Below, in pieces: positions 29,201 through 37,780 of a stretch of DNA of 64,000 bases. A program made the position numbers and the translations under genes. The stretch's first letter is position 1; the number at the start of each line of letters is the position of its first letter. The DNA comes from Ideonella_A sp963843805 (GTDB lineage: Bacteria; Pseudomonadota; Gammaproteobacteria; Burkholderiales; Burkholderiaceae_C). Below the pieces are notes generated by a model that had not been told where the DNA came from, did no database searches, and saw only the letters and a program-made list of their open reading frames with translations. The stretch is taken from contig CAWJLY010000010.1 in assembly GCA_963843805.1 (NCBI GenBank), positions 310,001 to 374,000 of the forward strand. Direction: 5' to 3'.

Positions 29201-30508
29201 CGCGTCGATCCGCTCGGCTTCGCCAGTGGCGATTGCGAGTTTCTGCAGCAACTCGGCGAGCATGTTGCGCTGGCTGCACATGAGGCGCACCTCTACGCTT
29301 CGCTTCAAACAGCGTACGACGATCTGAAGGTGTCGCAGGTGGCCGCCATCGAGCAGGAGCGATTGCGCGCGGTGGCGCAGATGGCGGGCGGCATCGCGCA
29401 CGACATCAACAATGCAATTTCGCCGATCACGCTCTACACCGATTCATTGCTCGAGTCGGAGCGCGGCCTCGGCCCGCGGGCGCGCAACCAGCTGGAGACG
29501 ATTCGCCTGGCGATTGGCGATGTCGCCGACTCGGTCACTCGGTTGCGCAGTTTTGCGCGCGCCGATGACCGGATCCGGCTGGTGCCGGTTTCGCTCAACG
29601 AGCTGGTCGAGCAGGTGGTTCAGCTGACGAGGGCTCGCTGGCGCGACCTGCCAACGAAAAACGGCTTTTCGATCGAACTGGTCAAGCAGCTCGATGGGTC
29701 GCTGCCGTTGGTTGCGGCTGCCGAGGGCGAATTGCGCGAGGCGCTGACCAATCTGGTCCTCAATGCGCTGGACGCAATGCCCGCCGGCGGTACGCTGACG
29801 TTGCGCACGCTGGTCACACGGGAACCCGGCCCGGCACCTGCCATGGTGTGCTGCGAAGTAGCTGACAGCGGCGTCGGCATGGACGAATCCACGCGGTTGC
29901 GCTGCATCGAGCCTTACTTCACCACCAAGGGCGAGCGTGGCACGGGCCTCGGCCTCGCCATGGTTTCGCTGACGATGCGCCGCCACGGGGGCGAGCTCCA
30001 GATCGACAGTACCCCGGGCGAGGGTACCCGGACGCGCCTCCTGTTCGCACCGCTGCCGCCGACCGAGACAGCTGCGGGCGAAGAGTCGGCCTTGGCAACC
30101 GAGCGCGCACCGCTGCGCCTGCTGCTGATCGACGACGACCCGGTGATGCTGCGTTCGCTTGCAGACATCCTCGACGAGGAGGGCCATCAGGTGCATGCAG
30201 AGCCCGGTGGCCGTTCCGGTGTCGAGGCGTTCGCGGCTGCACTGCAGCAGTTGCGGCCGTTTCATGCAGTCATCACCGATCTCGGGATGCCGCAAATGGA
30301 CGGTCGGCAAGTCGCCGAGGCGGTCAAGGCCGCGAGCCCTTCGACACCGGTGCTGATGCTGACGGGGTGGGGACGTCGGATGCAGGATGCCGACGAAACC
30401 CCCGAGCATGTCGATGAACTATTGAGCAAGCCGCCGCGCCTGGCCGACATCCGGGCTGCGCTGGCGCGCTGCACGGCGACAGAACAGCGGCCGAAGGACC
30501 CGGACTGA
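26207..30508 (+). CDS. multi-PAS/GAF hybrid histidine kinase with pseudo-receiver N-terminus
   Basis: Soluble 1433-residue sensor; start GTG 26207 or adjacent ATG 26210. Order: receiver-like domain (1-110) whose phosphoacceptor position reads LLVLASDLRDPG rather than LLxDxxMP, so probably not phosphorylated; about six PAS domains (132-860); a GAF domain (880-1030); HisKA with GGIAHDINNAIS (His1065); HATPase ending GERGTGLGLAMV; and a C-terminal receiver with ITDLGMPQMDG. The last PAS resembles LOV (IGRSPRFLQGP) but has Pro in place of the photoactive Cys. It has no membrane segment or DNA-binding domain, so it must pass phosphate onward. Paralogue of the kinase at 39561. First gene of the signalling cluster. 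Confidence 0.9.
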   Translation: MMTQRIVLAQRDPVARAALSGLLREGGYDVEATDAWQDARDRCRRTPPDLLVLASDLRDPGVEQALLQARAEPLLSKSWLALLGGASDTSGTADHLIDGFLISEWPSHRLRSQIATLLAHKARCDAPTIDRGQMTRIFQRAPSAMLIVSMADNTILLANPAAAELFGTGPQSLVGKPFGHVDEVVRAAHEPVEVELERGRRAAVVASMRASPIDRPAGPAWLITLHDVTAALEARSRLAEGEQRYRSLFDQNPDAVYSVRPDGSFTSANAAFHQLTGYTGDEVALLGCATVVAPEWADAALQQFRRAMAGEAVRYETVGVRKDGGRFDADVKNLPIFVEGSIVGVYGIIKDITERKSLIRALQASERQLSLIFAQAATGVAIATLAGRFVEANPAFCHMLGYTLAELQSLDMQSLTHHDDRARNAGELARAMTGNPGHFVTEKRYMHRNGQVVWVRVSVTVVHEERRPRHLVGIFEDITARRNAEDALRDSQALESMAGRVAQIGGWSLDLATSTLRQSGEVKRIHGNKSGATPDVDRALSCYSPEHQPAIREAVQRCIAQGMPFDIEAQIVLADGSRRWVRAIGEAERDSAGQIARVQGAFQQIDARKQAELALSESNQRLRMTLESIGDAFFTIDRDWRFGYVNHRAEAMVGRSRERLIGRNLWEEFPELAGSPFAALYERVMAERVAGSLEDFHPAPISSWVEVNAHPSPDGLSVYVRDVSVRRAAGERLRLLEKSIERLEDIVLITAADPLDEPGPQIVYANAAFERHTGYRCEEVIGRSPRFLQGPLTDRAALDRIRDALAHQRPVREELINYTKAGESFWLELDIAPVADESGRVTHYIAVERDITERKNTDLRLRHKLFRLALLQKITRAIGAHQDLTSIFSVLCDSIERDMPAALCAVALYDDASDDLSIGAVGRGSRPSAAAAGLDIGDRLDVERNGLRRALDGELVHERKLSGNDAPLPRQLFSVGLESVVIAPLRFESRIFGALITARVDPLGFASGDCEFLQQLGEHVALAAHEAHLYASLQTAYDDLKVSQVAAIEQERLRAVAQMAGGIAHDINNAISPITLYTDSLLESERGLGPRARNQLETIRLAIGDVADSVTRLRSFARADDRIRLVPVSLNELVEQVVQLTRARWRDLPTKNGFSIELVKQLDGSLPLVAAAEGELREALTNLVLNALDAMPAGGTLTLRTLVTREPGPAPAMVCCEVADSGVGMDESTRLRCIEPYFTTKGERGTGLGLAMVSLTMRRHGGELQIDSTPGEGTRTRLLFAPLPPTETAAGEESALATERAPLRLLLIDDDPVMLRSLADILDEEGHQVHAEPGGRSGVEAFAAALQQLRPFHAVITDLGMPQMDGRQVAEAVKAASPSTPVLMLTGWGRRMQDADETPEHVDELLSKPPRLADIRAALARCTATEQRPKDPD

Positions 30509-30644
30509 GCAAACCGCCGCCGCCAGGCTAGGCATTTTCCTTAGGCCTGTCGGTCCGGTCGCATCGATCATCGCTTCCGAGGCCCCCGACGCAAGGCTGG
30601 CAACTGCCGCCGCGGAGCCAAGGCTGCAAACCAGGAAATTCGAC

Positions 30645-31883
30645 ATGTATGCAAGCAAGCTTGAGAGTGGTGGCGGTTCGCGACGGGCCATGGCGCCGGA
30701 TTCACGGTTTCCGTCTGCAGTGGGAGTCGGTCCGGCTGTGGAGATCGGCCGCGAGCCCAAGCTTCCTGCGCTGCTGATCGTCGATGACGAGGTGCCGCAG
30801 TTGGAGGCACTGTGCGGCCTGCTCGGCGATCTCGGCTATGACGTGACCGGACGGTCCGATCCCGCCGAAGCACTCGACTTGCTGAACAAGCGCAGCTTCG
30901 ACCTCCTGCTCAGCGATCTGCAGATGCCCGGCATCGACGGCATTTCGCTGATTCAGCGCGCCGCCGAGACCGACCCCGATCTGGTGGCTATCCTGATGAC
31001 CGGCCACGGCACTGTGGACAGTGCAGTCTCTGCGATGAAGATCGGCGCGCTGGACTACGTTCTGAAGCCCTTTCGACTCAGCGCGATCACTCCGGTGATC
31101 AGCCGCGCGCTCGAAGTTCACCGGCTGCGAGTGCAGAACCGCCAGCTGCTGAAGACCGTGATGTCGAACTCGGACAAGCTGCAAAAGGCGAACCGTGAAC
31201 TCGACGCGTTCGCGGCGCGCGTCGCCCATGACCTGCGTGCACCGGTGCAGATCATGCAAGGTTTTGCGCGCTTCGCGATGGACGCGGCCGACAAGCCGTT
31301 CGGCGAGCGTGAGCGCAACTACCTGCTTCGCATCGTCGAGGCGGGTGACCGTGCGGATCAGCTGATCCGCAAACTACTCTCGTTCGCGCGCCTCGGCGAC
31401 AAGCCGATGCAGCGGGAGGAGGTGCAGCTCGACGTGCTTATAGATCGGGCGCGCGAGATCGTCTGCAGCGAGCCGGTGAACGAAGGTCGTCGGATCGAAT
31501 GGGTGATTCGCCCGATGCCTGCCGTGCTTGGCGACGGTGAGCTGCTGCTTCAGGCCTTCGTCAACCTGCTGTCCAATGCAGTGAAGTACACCCGCGGCTG
31601 CTCGGTGGCCCGGATCGACATCGATGCGGGCCGCCTCGGCCAGCAATGTGAAGTGTGGGTGCGTGACAACGGTGCCGGTTTCGACCCGGCGCACAGCGGG
31701 AGCTTGTTCAATCCGTTCCACCGCCTGCATCGCACCGATGAATTCGAAGGGACGGGGATGGGGCTGGCCAACGTGAAGCGCATCGTCGAGCGGCACGGCG
31801 GCTTGGTCAGGGCCGAGTCGAGGCTTGGCGAAGGCGCCACCTTTGCCGTCTCGCTGCCTTTGGCGCCATCGGAAAACCGCTGA
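30645..31883 (+). CDS. receiver-histidine kinase (REC-HisKA-HATPase)
   Basis: Cytosolic protein of 412 residues. The receiver (residues 42-160) has LLSDLQMPGIDG with Asp91 and the Lys in YVLKPF; it is followed by a short coiled linker, HisKA with RVAHDLRAPVQIMQG (His195) and an HATPase with the G box FEGTGMGLANVKRIVERHGG. This design places a kinase under control of an upstream kinase or of itself. Lies 136 bases after the giant kinase and 76 bases before the HD-GYP-like gene, probably one transcript. Confidence 0.92.
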   Translation: MYASKLESGGGSRRAMAPDSRFPSAVGVGPAVEIGREPKLPALLIVDDEVPQLEALCGLLGDLGYDVTGRSDPAEALDLLNKRSFDLLLSDLQMPGIDGISLIQRAAETDPDLVAILMTGHGTVDSAVSAMKIGALDYVLKPFRLSAITPVISRALEVHRLRVQNRQLLKTVMSNSDKLQKANRELDAFAARVAHDLRAPVQIMQGFARFAMDAADKPFGERERNYLLRIVEAGDRADQLIRKLLSFARLGDKPMQREEVQLDVLIDRAREIVCSEPVNEGRRIEWVIRPMPAVLGDGELLLQAFVNLLSNAVKYTRGCSVARIDIDAGRLGQQCEVWVRDNGAGFDPAHSGSLFNPFHRLHRTDEFEGTGMGLANVKRIVERHGGLVRAESRLGEGATFAVSLPLAPSENR

Positions 31884-31959
31884 AACAGCCTTGTCACGCC
31901 TCGCCGCTTCCGCCGCGGCGGGCCACGCACCGTCCCGTCAACCTGCACCTGCAAGTCGT

Positions 31960-33336
31960 ATGACCCGCCCTCTGAACCCCTTCGAAACCGTGGCGGACGA
32001 CGCCGCGCCCTCTCCGCGCCTCCTGATCGTCGACGATGAACCCCACGTCCTCAGTTCGCTGAGGCGCTCGCTGCGCGGCCAGGGCTTCGTGATCCACACC
32101 GCCTGCGGTGGCGAGGAAGCACTCGAGCAATTGCGCAGCCAGCCTTTCGACGCCATCGTGTGCGACATGCGGATGCCCGGGATCAGCGGTGCCGACGTGC
32201 TTCGGATTTCGCGCGAGCTCGCACCGGATGCGATCCGCGTGCTGTTGACCGGCTACTCGGATATCGAATCGGCGGTGTCGGCCGTCAACGACGGCGAGAT
32301 CTTTCGCTATCTGACCAAGCCGTGGGACGACGTTCAGCTCAACCAGGTTCTGAAGGACGGTCTGGCGCGTCGTGCGCTGGTGCGTGAACGGGATGCGCTG
32401 CGCGTGCTGACCGCGAAGCAGAATCAGGAACTGAGAGGATTGAATGTCAGTCTCGAGGCGCGTGTACGCGCCCGCACCGACGAACTCGAGTCTGCGCTGG
32501 CCGAACTGCGCGACGCACACGATCGGATGAAGACCGAATTCGTCAGCACGGTGCGCATGCTGTCCAGCCTGATCGGGGCGCGGGCCGGGCTCAGTGCGCG
32601 TTGTCCGCAGGCGATTGCCCGGCACCTGCGCGCGATCGGACCGGGGTTGGGCCTGGTCGGCGAAGCGTCGAGCGATGCAATGTTCGCGGCGCTCTTGCAC
32701 GATATCGGCAAGCTCAGTTTGCCGGATTCGCTGGTCAAGACACCGCTCGAGGCGCTCGGGCCGGACCAGCGCCGGCGGGCCTCGAGCCATCCGCAGATCG
32801 GTGAGAGCGCATTGATGGAACTGCAGTCGCTGCGTGGCGCGGCCATGTTGCTCGGTCAGGTCAACGAGAACCACGACGGCAGCGGGATACCTGGCCGTGC
32901 GGCCGGCGACGCCATCGCGCTGGGCGCCAGGATCCTGCGCGTCGTGACGGATTTCGAGCATCTGCAGGCGGGCGTCATCACGCTTTTGCCCCTGACCGCC
33001 GAACAGGCCTTTCGCCGCTTGCGTCAAAACCGCGGCACGCTCTACGACCCCCGGGTTGTCGATGCGATGCTGGCGGCGCATGATCAGCCCGTGCTGGCGC
33101 CGACGCGCAAGCAGCTGCTGTCGAGTGACCGGCTGCGCCCGGGCATGTCGCTCGCGCTGGACCTGCTGTCTTCCAACGGCATGCTGCTGCTGTCGGCCGG
33201 GCAGGTCCTCGATCAGGCGCGGATCGCGCACCTGCGACGGATCGAGTCGATCACGGGCGACTTTTTTTGGGTCACGGTGAGCGCAGGTGAGTTGACCGAG
33301 CCGGCGGGCGCGGTACTTTGCGAAAGCGCGGCATGA
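31960..33336 (+). CDS. receiver-HD-GYP variant response regulator (RpfG-like)
   Basis: Protein of 458 residues. RpfG-type receiver (residues 19-135) with VCDMRMPGISG (Asp69) and the RYLTKPWDD signature, a coiled linker (145-195), then an HD domain with LLHDIGKLSLPD (His247, Asp248). HD-GYP phosphodiesterases degrade cyclic di-GMP, but the second metal/GYP motif, normally HHExxDGxGYP, here reads VNENHDGSGIPG (residues 301-312): both histidines and the Tyr are replaced. Catalysis is therefore doubtful; it may sense or bind instead. Start at 31960 excludes a low-complexity upstream extension. Its stop overlaps the next kinase by ATGA. Confidence 0.87.
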   Translation: MTRPLNPFETVADDAAPSPRLLIVDDEPHVLSSLRRSLRGQGFVIHTACGGEEALEQLRSQPFDAIVCDMRMPGISGADVLRISRELAPDAIRVLLTGYSDIESAVSAVNDGEIFRYLTKPWDDVQLNQVLKDGLARRALVRERDALRVLTAKQNQELRGLNVSLEARVRARTDELESALAELRDAHDRMKTEFVSTVRMLSSLIGARAGLSARCPQAIARHLRAIGPGLGLVGEASSDAMFAALLHDIGKLSLPDSLVKTPLEALGPDQRRRASSHPQIGESALMELQSLRGAAMLLGQVNENHDGSGIPGRAAGDAIALGARILRVVTDFEHLQAGVITLLPLTAEQAFRRLRQNRGTLYDPRVVDAMLAAHDQPVLAPTRKQLLSSDRLRPGMSLALDLLSSNGMLLLSAGQVLDQARIAHLRRIESITGDFFWVTVSAGELTEPAGAVLCESAA

Positions 33337-34220
33337 ACGTCACGGGTGCACAACCGGCCTACGGCGCGCCGACCGACCATCGCGATGAACAGGCGACATG
33401 CGAATTGCGGGCGCGTCTGCAGCAGGCACAGCGTCAGTTGTCGCAAGCGGAAAAGCTGGCGGCGATCGGGCAGCTGGCTGCTGGGGTGGCCCACGAAATC
33501 AACAATCCGATCGGCTACGTGATGTCCAACATCGGCACGCTGTCGGGCTACATCAACGACCTGCTGCGGCTGATCCGCGCGTACGAAAGCGGCTCGATGG
33601 GCCAGGCGGAACTGGCGCGGCTGCGCGAGCAGATCGACATCGACTTTCTGACCGAGGACATCGTCGCGCTGGTTGCCGAATCGCAGGACGGCATCGACCG
33701 GGTGCGGCAAATCGTCACCTCGCTGAAGGATTTTTCGCGGGCCGACGATGGCCAAGAGGCAATCCCGACCGATCTGCACCAATGCATCGACAGCGCGCTG
33801 ACAATGTGCCGCAACGAGCTCAAGTACAAGGCAGTGGTCCGCACCGAGTTGGCGCCGCTGCCGCTGGTGCTGTGCAGCCCGCCGCGCATTGGACAGGTGC
33901 TGATCAACCTGCTGGTCAATGCGGCCCATGCGGTCGGGGAGAACGGCGATATCGTGGTGCGCGCGATGCCGGACGGCGATGGCGTTCGGATCGAAGTCGA
34001 GGACAACGGACACGGCATACCCGTGCAATACCTCGACCGTATCTTCGAGCCGTTTTTCACGACCAAGTCGGTCGGCCAGGGCACCGGGCTCGGCTTGTCT
34101 TTGTCGTACGGCATCGCCCATGACCACGGAGGCTTCATCAAGGTCGAAAGCGAAGTCGGACGCGGCACCTGCTTCCGGCTCTGGCTGCCGTTGCGTCCGC
34201 CCGTCGATGCGTCGCCGTGA
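33333..34220 (+). CDS. histidine kinase without sensor domain
   Basis: Soluble kinase of 295 residues: coiled N-terminus, HisKA with AAGVAHEINNPIGYV (His54), HATPase with VEDNGHGIP and TGLGLSLSYGIAHDHGG. No transmembrane or sensory domain, so activation must come from a partner. It overlaps the HD-GYP-like gene (ATGA) upstream and the LOV-GGDEF-EAL-REC gene (GTGA) downstream, so the three products are translationally coupled and probably form one signalling unit, with this kinase phosphorylating the receivers on both neighbours (inference). Confidence 0.92.
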   Translation: MNVTGAQPAYGAPTDHRDEQATCELRARLQQAQRQLSQAEKLAAIGQLAAGVAHEINNPIGYVMSNIGTLSGYINDLLRLIRAYESGSMGQAELARLREQIDIDFLTEDIVALVAESQDGIDRVRQIVTSLKDFSRADDGQEAIPTDLHQCIDSALTMCRNELKYKAVVRTELAPLPLVLCSPPRIGQVLINLLVNAAHAVGENGDIVVRAMPDGDGVRIEVEDNGHGIPVQYLDRIFEPFFTTKSVGQGTGLGLSLSYGIAHDHGGFIKVESEVGRGTCFRLWLPLRPPVDASP

Positions 34221-36664
34221 AGGCCGACCGATCGACCGTTCAGGAGACTGCTCACACCGTGCCTGCGGCGGACGCAGGTCTGCGCGCCCTGGTGGAACAT
34301 GGCCGTGGCGCGCTGCTCGTGCTCGACACAGACGCACGAGTCGTCTGTGTGAGTCCGACCGCGCGGCGGATGTTTACCGGACGTGTCGACGGCGAGTTGT
34401 CGGCGCGCACGAATGCCGCCATCGCCGCCATCGATCCGGCTGACCTCGAATGCCGTGATGGCACGGTCATTGCTGTCGACCAGCAACGCTTCGAACTGCG
34501 GGGTGTCGCATCGAGCTGGCATGGCCGCCCGGCACACCTCGTCTGGCTGCGCCAACAGGCCGGCGCCGCCGCTTCGCAAATCCCGGCATTTCTCCGCAGC
34601 GCACTCGATGCGAGCCTCGACGGGATCATCATCACCGATGTTCGCGCCACCGATCAGCCGATCGTCTATGTCAATCCGGCGTTCCTCGAGCTGACCGGGT
34701 ATTCCGTCGACGAGGTCATGGGTAGAAACTGCCGCTTTCTGCAGGAGCATGACCGGGAGCAGGAAGGGCTGGTTGCATTGCGCGAGGCACTCAGCCGAGG
34801 CGAGGCGGCCAAGGTGGTGATCCGCAACTATCGCAGGGACGGGTCATTGTTCTGGAATGAGCTGGCGATCAGCCCGATTCGTGACGCTTCCGGCACCGTC
34901 ACCCATTTCATCGGACTGCAGCACGATGTAAGCGGCAGCCTGCGTCATGAAGCCGAACTGCTCCGTCGTGCCACGCACGATCCGATGACGGGGCTGCCTG
35001 ATCGCACCTTGCTGCTCGATCGCGTGCAGCAGGCGTTGACCCTGTCGCGGCGACGCTCGAGAACCGTGGCCATCCTGAGCATCGGTCTGGACGGCTTGCG
35101 CGAACTGAATGTGGTGCTCGGCCACGCCGTCGGGGGCCAAGTGCTCCGCCAGGCAGCGGATCGCATTGCCGGTTGCCTGCGCGACGGCGACACGCTGAGC
35201 CGCACTGGCAGCGACGAGTTCGTCGCCCTGTTACCCGATCTGCGGGCCGCTGACGACGCCGTCGAGCTGGCGCAACGCGTGCGCGCGGCGCTTGCCCGCC
35301 CGTACCGGATCGGCGGCGCAGACGTTGCCGGAGGCGGTCGGACAGGACTCGCGTTCGGCGACGCCAATTCGGACGAAGCCGAACTGCTGCTGCAACACGC
35401 CGGCTTTGCGTTGCAGCAGGCGGGTCCTGGTGCCGCGTGCATCTATAGCAGTGAACTCGGCGCCGAGGTCGGTCGCCGGCGTACGCTGCGCGAACAGCTC
35501 GACCACGCCATCGGGGCCGGCGAACTGCGATTGCGTTATCAGCCCCAGCTCAGCCTGCGATCCGGCCGGATTGCAGGTGTTGAAGCTCTGGTGCGCTGGC
35601 AGCATCCGACCCGTGGCGAGATCTTGCCGGGCGAGTTCATTCCATTGGCTGAAGAGTCGGGACAGATCGTCGCACTCGGTGATTGGGTGCTGCTCGAAGC
35701 GTGCCGACAGCATGCGGTATGGGTTCAGCGCGGTCTGCTCGACTGCGCTGTCGCCGTGAACGTGTCGATGTTGCAACTGCGCTGCGAAGGGTTTTCGCCG
35801 CATGTCGAGTCCATTCTCCGCCTGGCCGGACTGGCGCCGAATCGGCTGCAGCTCGAGCTGACCGAGTCGCTGCTGATGGACACCTCCGAGCAGACCACCA
35901 AGACGCTGCACGCGCTGCGCACATTGGGTGTGCGCTTGTCGATCGACGACTTCGGTACCGGTTACTCCAGCCTGGCGTATCTGCGTCGTTTGCCGGTGCA
36001 CGAAATCAAGATCGACCGCAGCTTTGTGCGCAGCATCGATCGCGATGTCGACAACGCGGCCATCACACTGAGCATGATTTCGCTGGCCCATCACCTGCGT
36101 CTGCAGGTGGTCGCCGAAGGCGTTGAAACCGAGCACGAACTGGCCTATCTGAAACGCAATTTGTGCGATGTGGCACAGGGATTCCACATCGCCCGGCCCC
36201 TGATGCCAGAGGAATTCGAGACGTTTGTCTCGGGGTTCCGGCCGGCTGCCGACGCCCACGCCGATCAGCGGCCGACCCTGTTGCTGGTTGACGACGAACC
36301 AAATGTCCTGCGGTCGTTGACCCGGTGCCTGCGCCATGAGGGCTATCGCCTGCTTACCGCGTCGGGAGCCGAGGAAGCGCTGGCGCTGCTGGCCCGCGAG
36401 TCGGTCCAGGTGATTCTGTCGGACCAGCGGATGCCAAACGTTCCCGGTACCGAATTTCTGGCCCGGGTCAGGACGTTGTATCCGCAGATCGTGCGCATGG
36501 TGTTGTCGGGCTACACCGACCTCGCCACCGTGACAGACGCCATCAACCGCGGGGCGATCTATCGCTTCCTGACCAAGCCGTGGGACGATATCGAACTGCG
36601 GGGCCATCTGAAGGACGCGTTCCGCCATGGCGCCCGGACGCGGTCGGACGGGGAAGCCGGTTGA
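34217..36664 (+). CDS. LOV-GGDEF-EAL-receiver cyclic di-GMP protein
   Basis: An 815-residue protein from GTG 34217. Order: PAS-like region (22-110); LOV domain (127-240) with GRNCRFLQ carrying the photoactive Cys172, plus NYRRDGSLFWNE and the FIGLQHDV end with its Gln, the flavin-contacting positions; GGDEF-like domain (255-405) with degenerate TGSDEF (331-335); EAL domain (425-665) with VEALVRW (Glu456), DDFGTGYSS and EIKID (Lys598), apparently active; C-terminal RpfG-type receiver (685-800) with LSDQRMP (Asp736) and RFLTKPWDD. It should hydrolyse cyclic di-GMP under joint control of blue light and phosphorylation. The LOV assignment is strong; in vivo role is inferred. Coupled to the upstream kinase by GTGA. 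Confidence 0.92.
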   Translation: MKADRSTVQETAHTVPAADAGLRALVEHGRGALLVLDTDARVVCVSPTARRMFTGRVDGELSARTNAAIAAIDPADLECRDGTVIAVDQQRFELRGVASSWHGRPAHLVWLRQQAGAAASQIPAFLRSALDASLDGIIITDVRATDQPIVYVNPAFLELTGYSVDEVMGRNCRFLQEHDREQEGLVALREALSRGEAAKVVIRNYRRDGSLFWNELAISPIRDASGTVTHFIGLQHDVSGSLRHEAELLRRATHDPMTGLPDRTLLLDRVQQALTLSRRRSRTVAILSIGLDGLRELNVVLGHAVGGQVLRQAADRIAGCLRDGDTLSRTGSDEFVALLPDLRAADDAVELAQRVRAALARPYRIGGADVAGGGRTGLAFGDANSDEAELLLQHAGFALQQAGPGAACIYSSELGAEVGRRRTLREQLDHAIGAGELRLRYQPQLSLRSGRIAGVEALVRWQHPTRGEILPGEFIPLAEESGQIVALGDWVLLEACRQHAVWVQRGLLDCAVAVNVSMLQLRCEGFSPHVESILRLAGLAPNRLQLELTESLLMDTSEQTTKTLHALRTLGVRLSIDDFGTGYSSLAYLRRLPVHEIKIDRSFVRSIDRDVDNAAITLSMISLAHHLRLQVVAEGVETEHELAYLKRNLCDVAQGFHIARPLMPEEFETFVSGFRPAADAHADQRPTLLLVDDEPNVLRSLTRCLRHEGYRLLTASGAEEALALLARESVQVILSDQRMPNVPGTEFLARVRTLYPQIVRMVLSGYTDLATVTDAINRGAIYRFLTKPWDDIELRGHLKDAFRHGARTRSDGEAG

Positions 36665-36746
36665 CGGCCGCCGGCTGGCCGCCCGACGCAAGGCTGGCCG
36701 TCTGAGGCATGCAAATCGGCCGCTCTCGGCGGCCGCTGCTTGCAGC

Positions 36747-37187
36747 TCAGCGTTCCATCGGCAGCGTGTCGGCCAGATCAGCCCAGTCGGTCACCGGTGC
36801 ATTGTCGGGCGGCATGGCGCCGGCCTGCTGCGCCGTCTGTTGCAGTTGCGCCAGTCGGGGAGCCGCGGCGCGCACGGGGATTCGCTCGTTGACATCAGCC
36901 GGCGTCGTGACGTTGCTGGCGACGCGCCAGAATACATAGCCGATCCGGACCCCGATCGCACGATGAACCGCGAGTCGCAGCTGGCGCTCGATCTGCGCAC
37001 TGCGCAGCAGGATGTCCGGCCGCCAGGTGTTCAGGCGCACCAGCGCAATCATCGCCGGCGTCTCGTCGTCGCCACCTCCGTAACGCCGGACGCTGACGCT
37101 CGCCTCGCCGCTTGGCAACCGATGCTGATCGGCAAGCAAGGAGTTGATCAGTGCGAGCACCTGCTGGCGGCTGGTCTGGAAGGACAT
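36747..37187 (-). CDS. hypothetical protein
   Basis: Protein of 146 residues (MSFQTSRQQVLALINSLLAD...) on the strand opposite to the signalling genes around it. I recognise no family. It has no signal peptide or membrane segment; the middle reads SVSVRRYGGGDDETPAMIAL and RPDILLRSAQIERQLRLAVHRAIGVRIGYVF, which looks like a compact alpha/beta fold, and the C-terminus is Pro/Ala/Asp-rich. Codon usage resembles neighbours, so it is likely a real gene. It is divergent from the lone receiver gene with a 173-base gap, which may hold promoters for both. Confidence 0.6.
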   Translation of the reverse strand: MSFQTSRQQVLALINSLLADQHRLPSGEASVSVRRYGGGDDETPAMIALVRLNTWRPDILLRSAQIERQLRLAVHRAIGVRIGYVFWRVASNVTTPADVNERIPVRAAAPRLAQLQQTAQQAGAMPPDNAPVTDWADLADTLPMER

Positions 37188-37360
37188 GTTGGCAGAGTCG
37201 ATGCGAGTGGGACAGCGTGGCCGTCACTGTGCCACCGGCCCCGCTGCGTCCGCAGGTATATTGCTCCGGCCGCTGTAGGCAATTTTCTTATGCGCTCGGG
37301 AACCGCGCTCTTCAGAATCGGTCCATCGAAGCAATCGCTGCTGCGTGCGGTGAGGTACCG

Positions 37361-37780
37361 ATGAAACAGGTTGTGATCGTCGATGACAGTGAAGATCTCC
37401 GCATGCTGGTCGTGCTGGCAATCGAGCGGATCGCGCCCGGGCTGCCGGTGCGTGTCTTCAGCAACGCCGAATCCTGCCTGGCGGCCATGGCGTCAGGTCA
37501 AGTCGACCCGCTCCTGCTGCTGATCGATCTGCACATGCCTGGAATGGATGGGGCTGCGTTGGCGGCCGGTATCCGTCGCCTGCCCGGTCCCGGCGCCATG
37601 GTGCGCATCGTGATGATGTCCTCCACTGAAGCCGGCGCCGATGTGCGGCGCGCCTGCGCTGCCGGTGTCAGCAGCTTCGTGCGCAAACCGGGTGGCACGC
37701 AGGACTGGGCGCAGTTGCTCGGCGTGGTCTTGCCATATTGGTTGCACGTCGATCAGGCGACGTCCGCATGGGCGACGTGA
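37361..37780 (+). CDS. single-domain response regulator
   Basis: Protein of 139 residues consisting only of a receiver domain: MKQVVIVDDSEDLRML, phosphoacceptor Asp56 in LLIDLHMPGMDG, and the Lys in SFVRKPGG. No output domain, so it acts as phosphate shuttle or binds a partner. The 3' end overlaps the following REC-HisKA_3 gene by 13 bases in another frame, tying the two together. The preceding stretch 37188-37360 has an AT-rich patch (GCAATTTTCTTATG) that may be the promoter. Confidence 0.9.
   Translation: MKQVVIVDDSEDLRMLVVLAIERIAPGLPVRVFSNAESCLAAMASGQVDPLLLLIDLHMPGMDGAALAAGIRRLPGPGAMVRIVMMSSTEAGADVRRACAAGVSSFVRKPGGTQDWAQLLGVVLPYWLHVDQATSAWAT

Noticed and set aside
34217..36664. Active diguanylate cyclase function for the GGDEF-like domain
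   Set aside because: The motif reads GSDEF instead of GGDEF and the domain is short; EAL activity is better supported.
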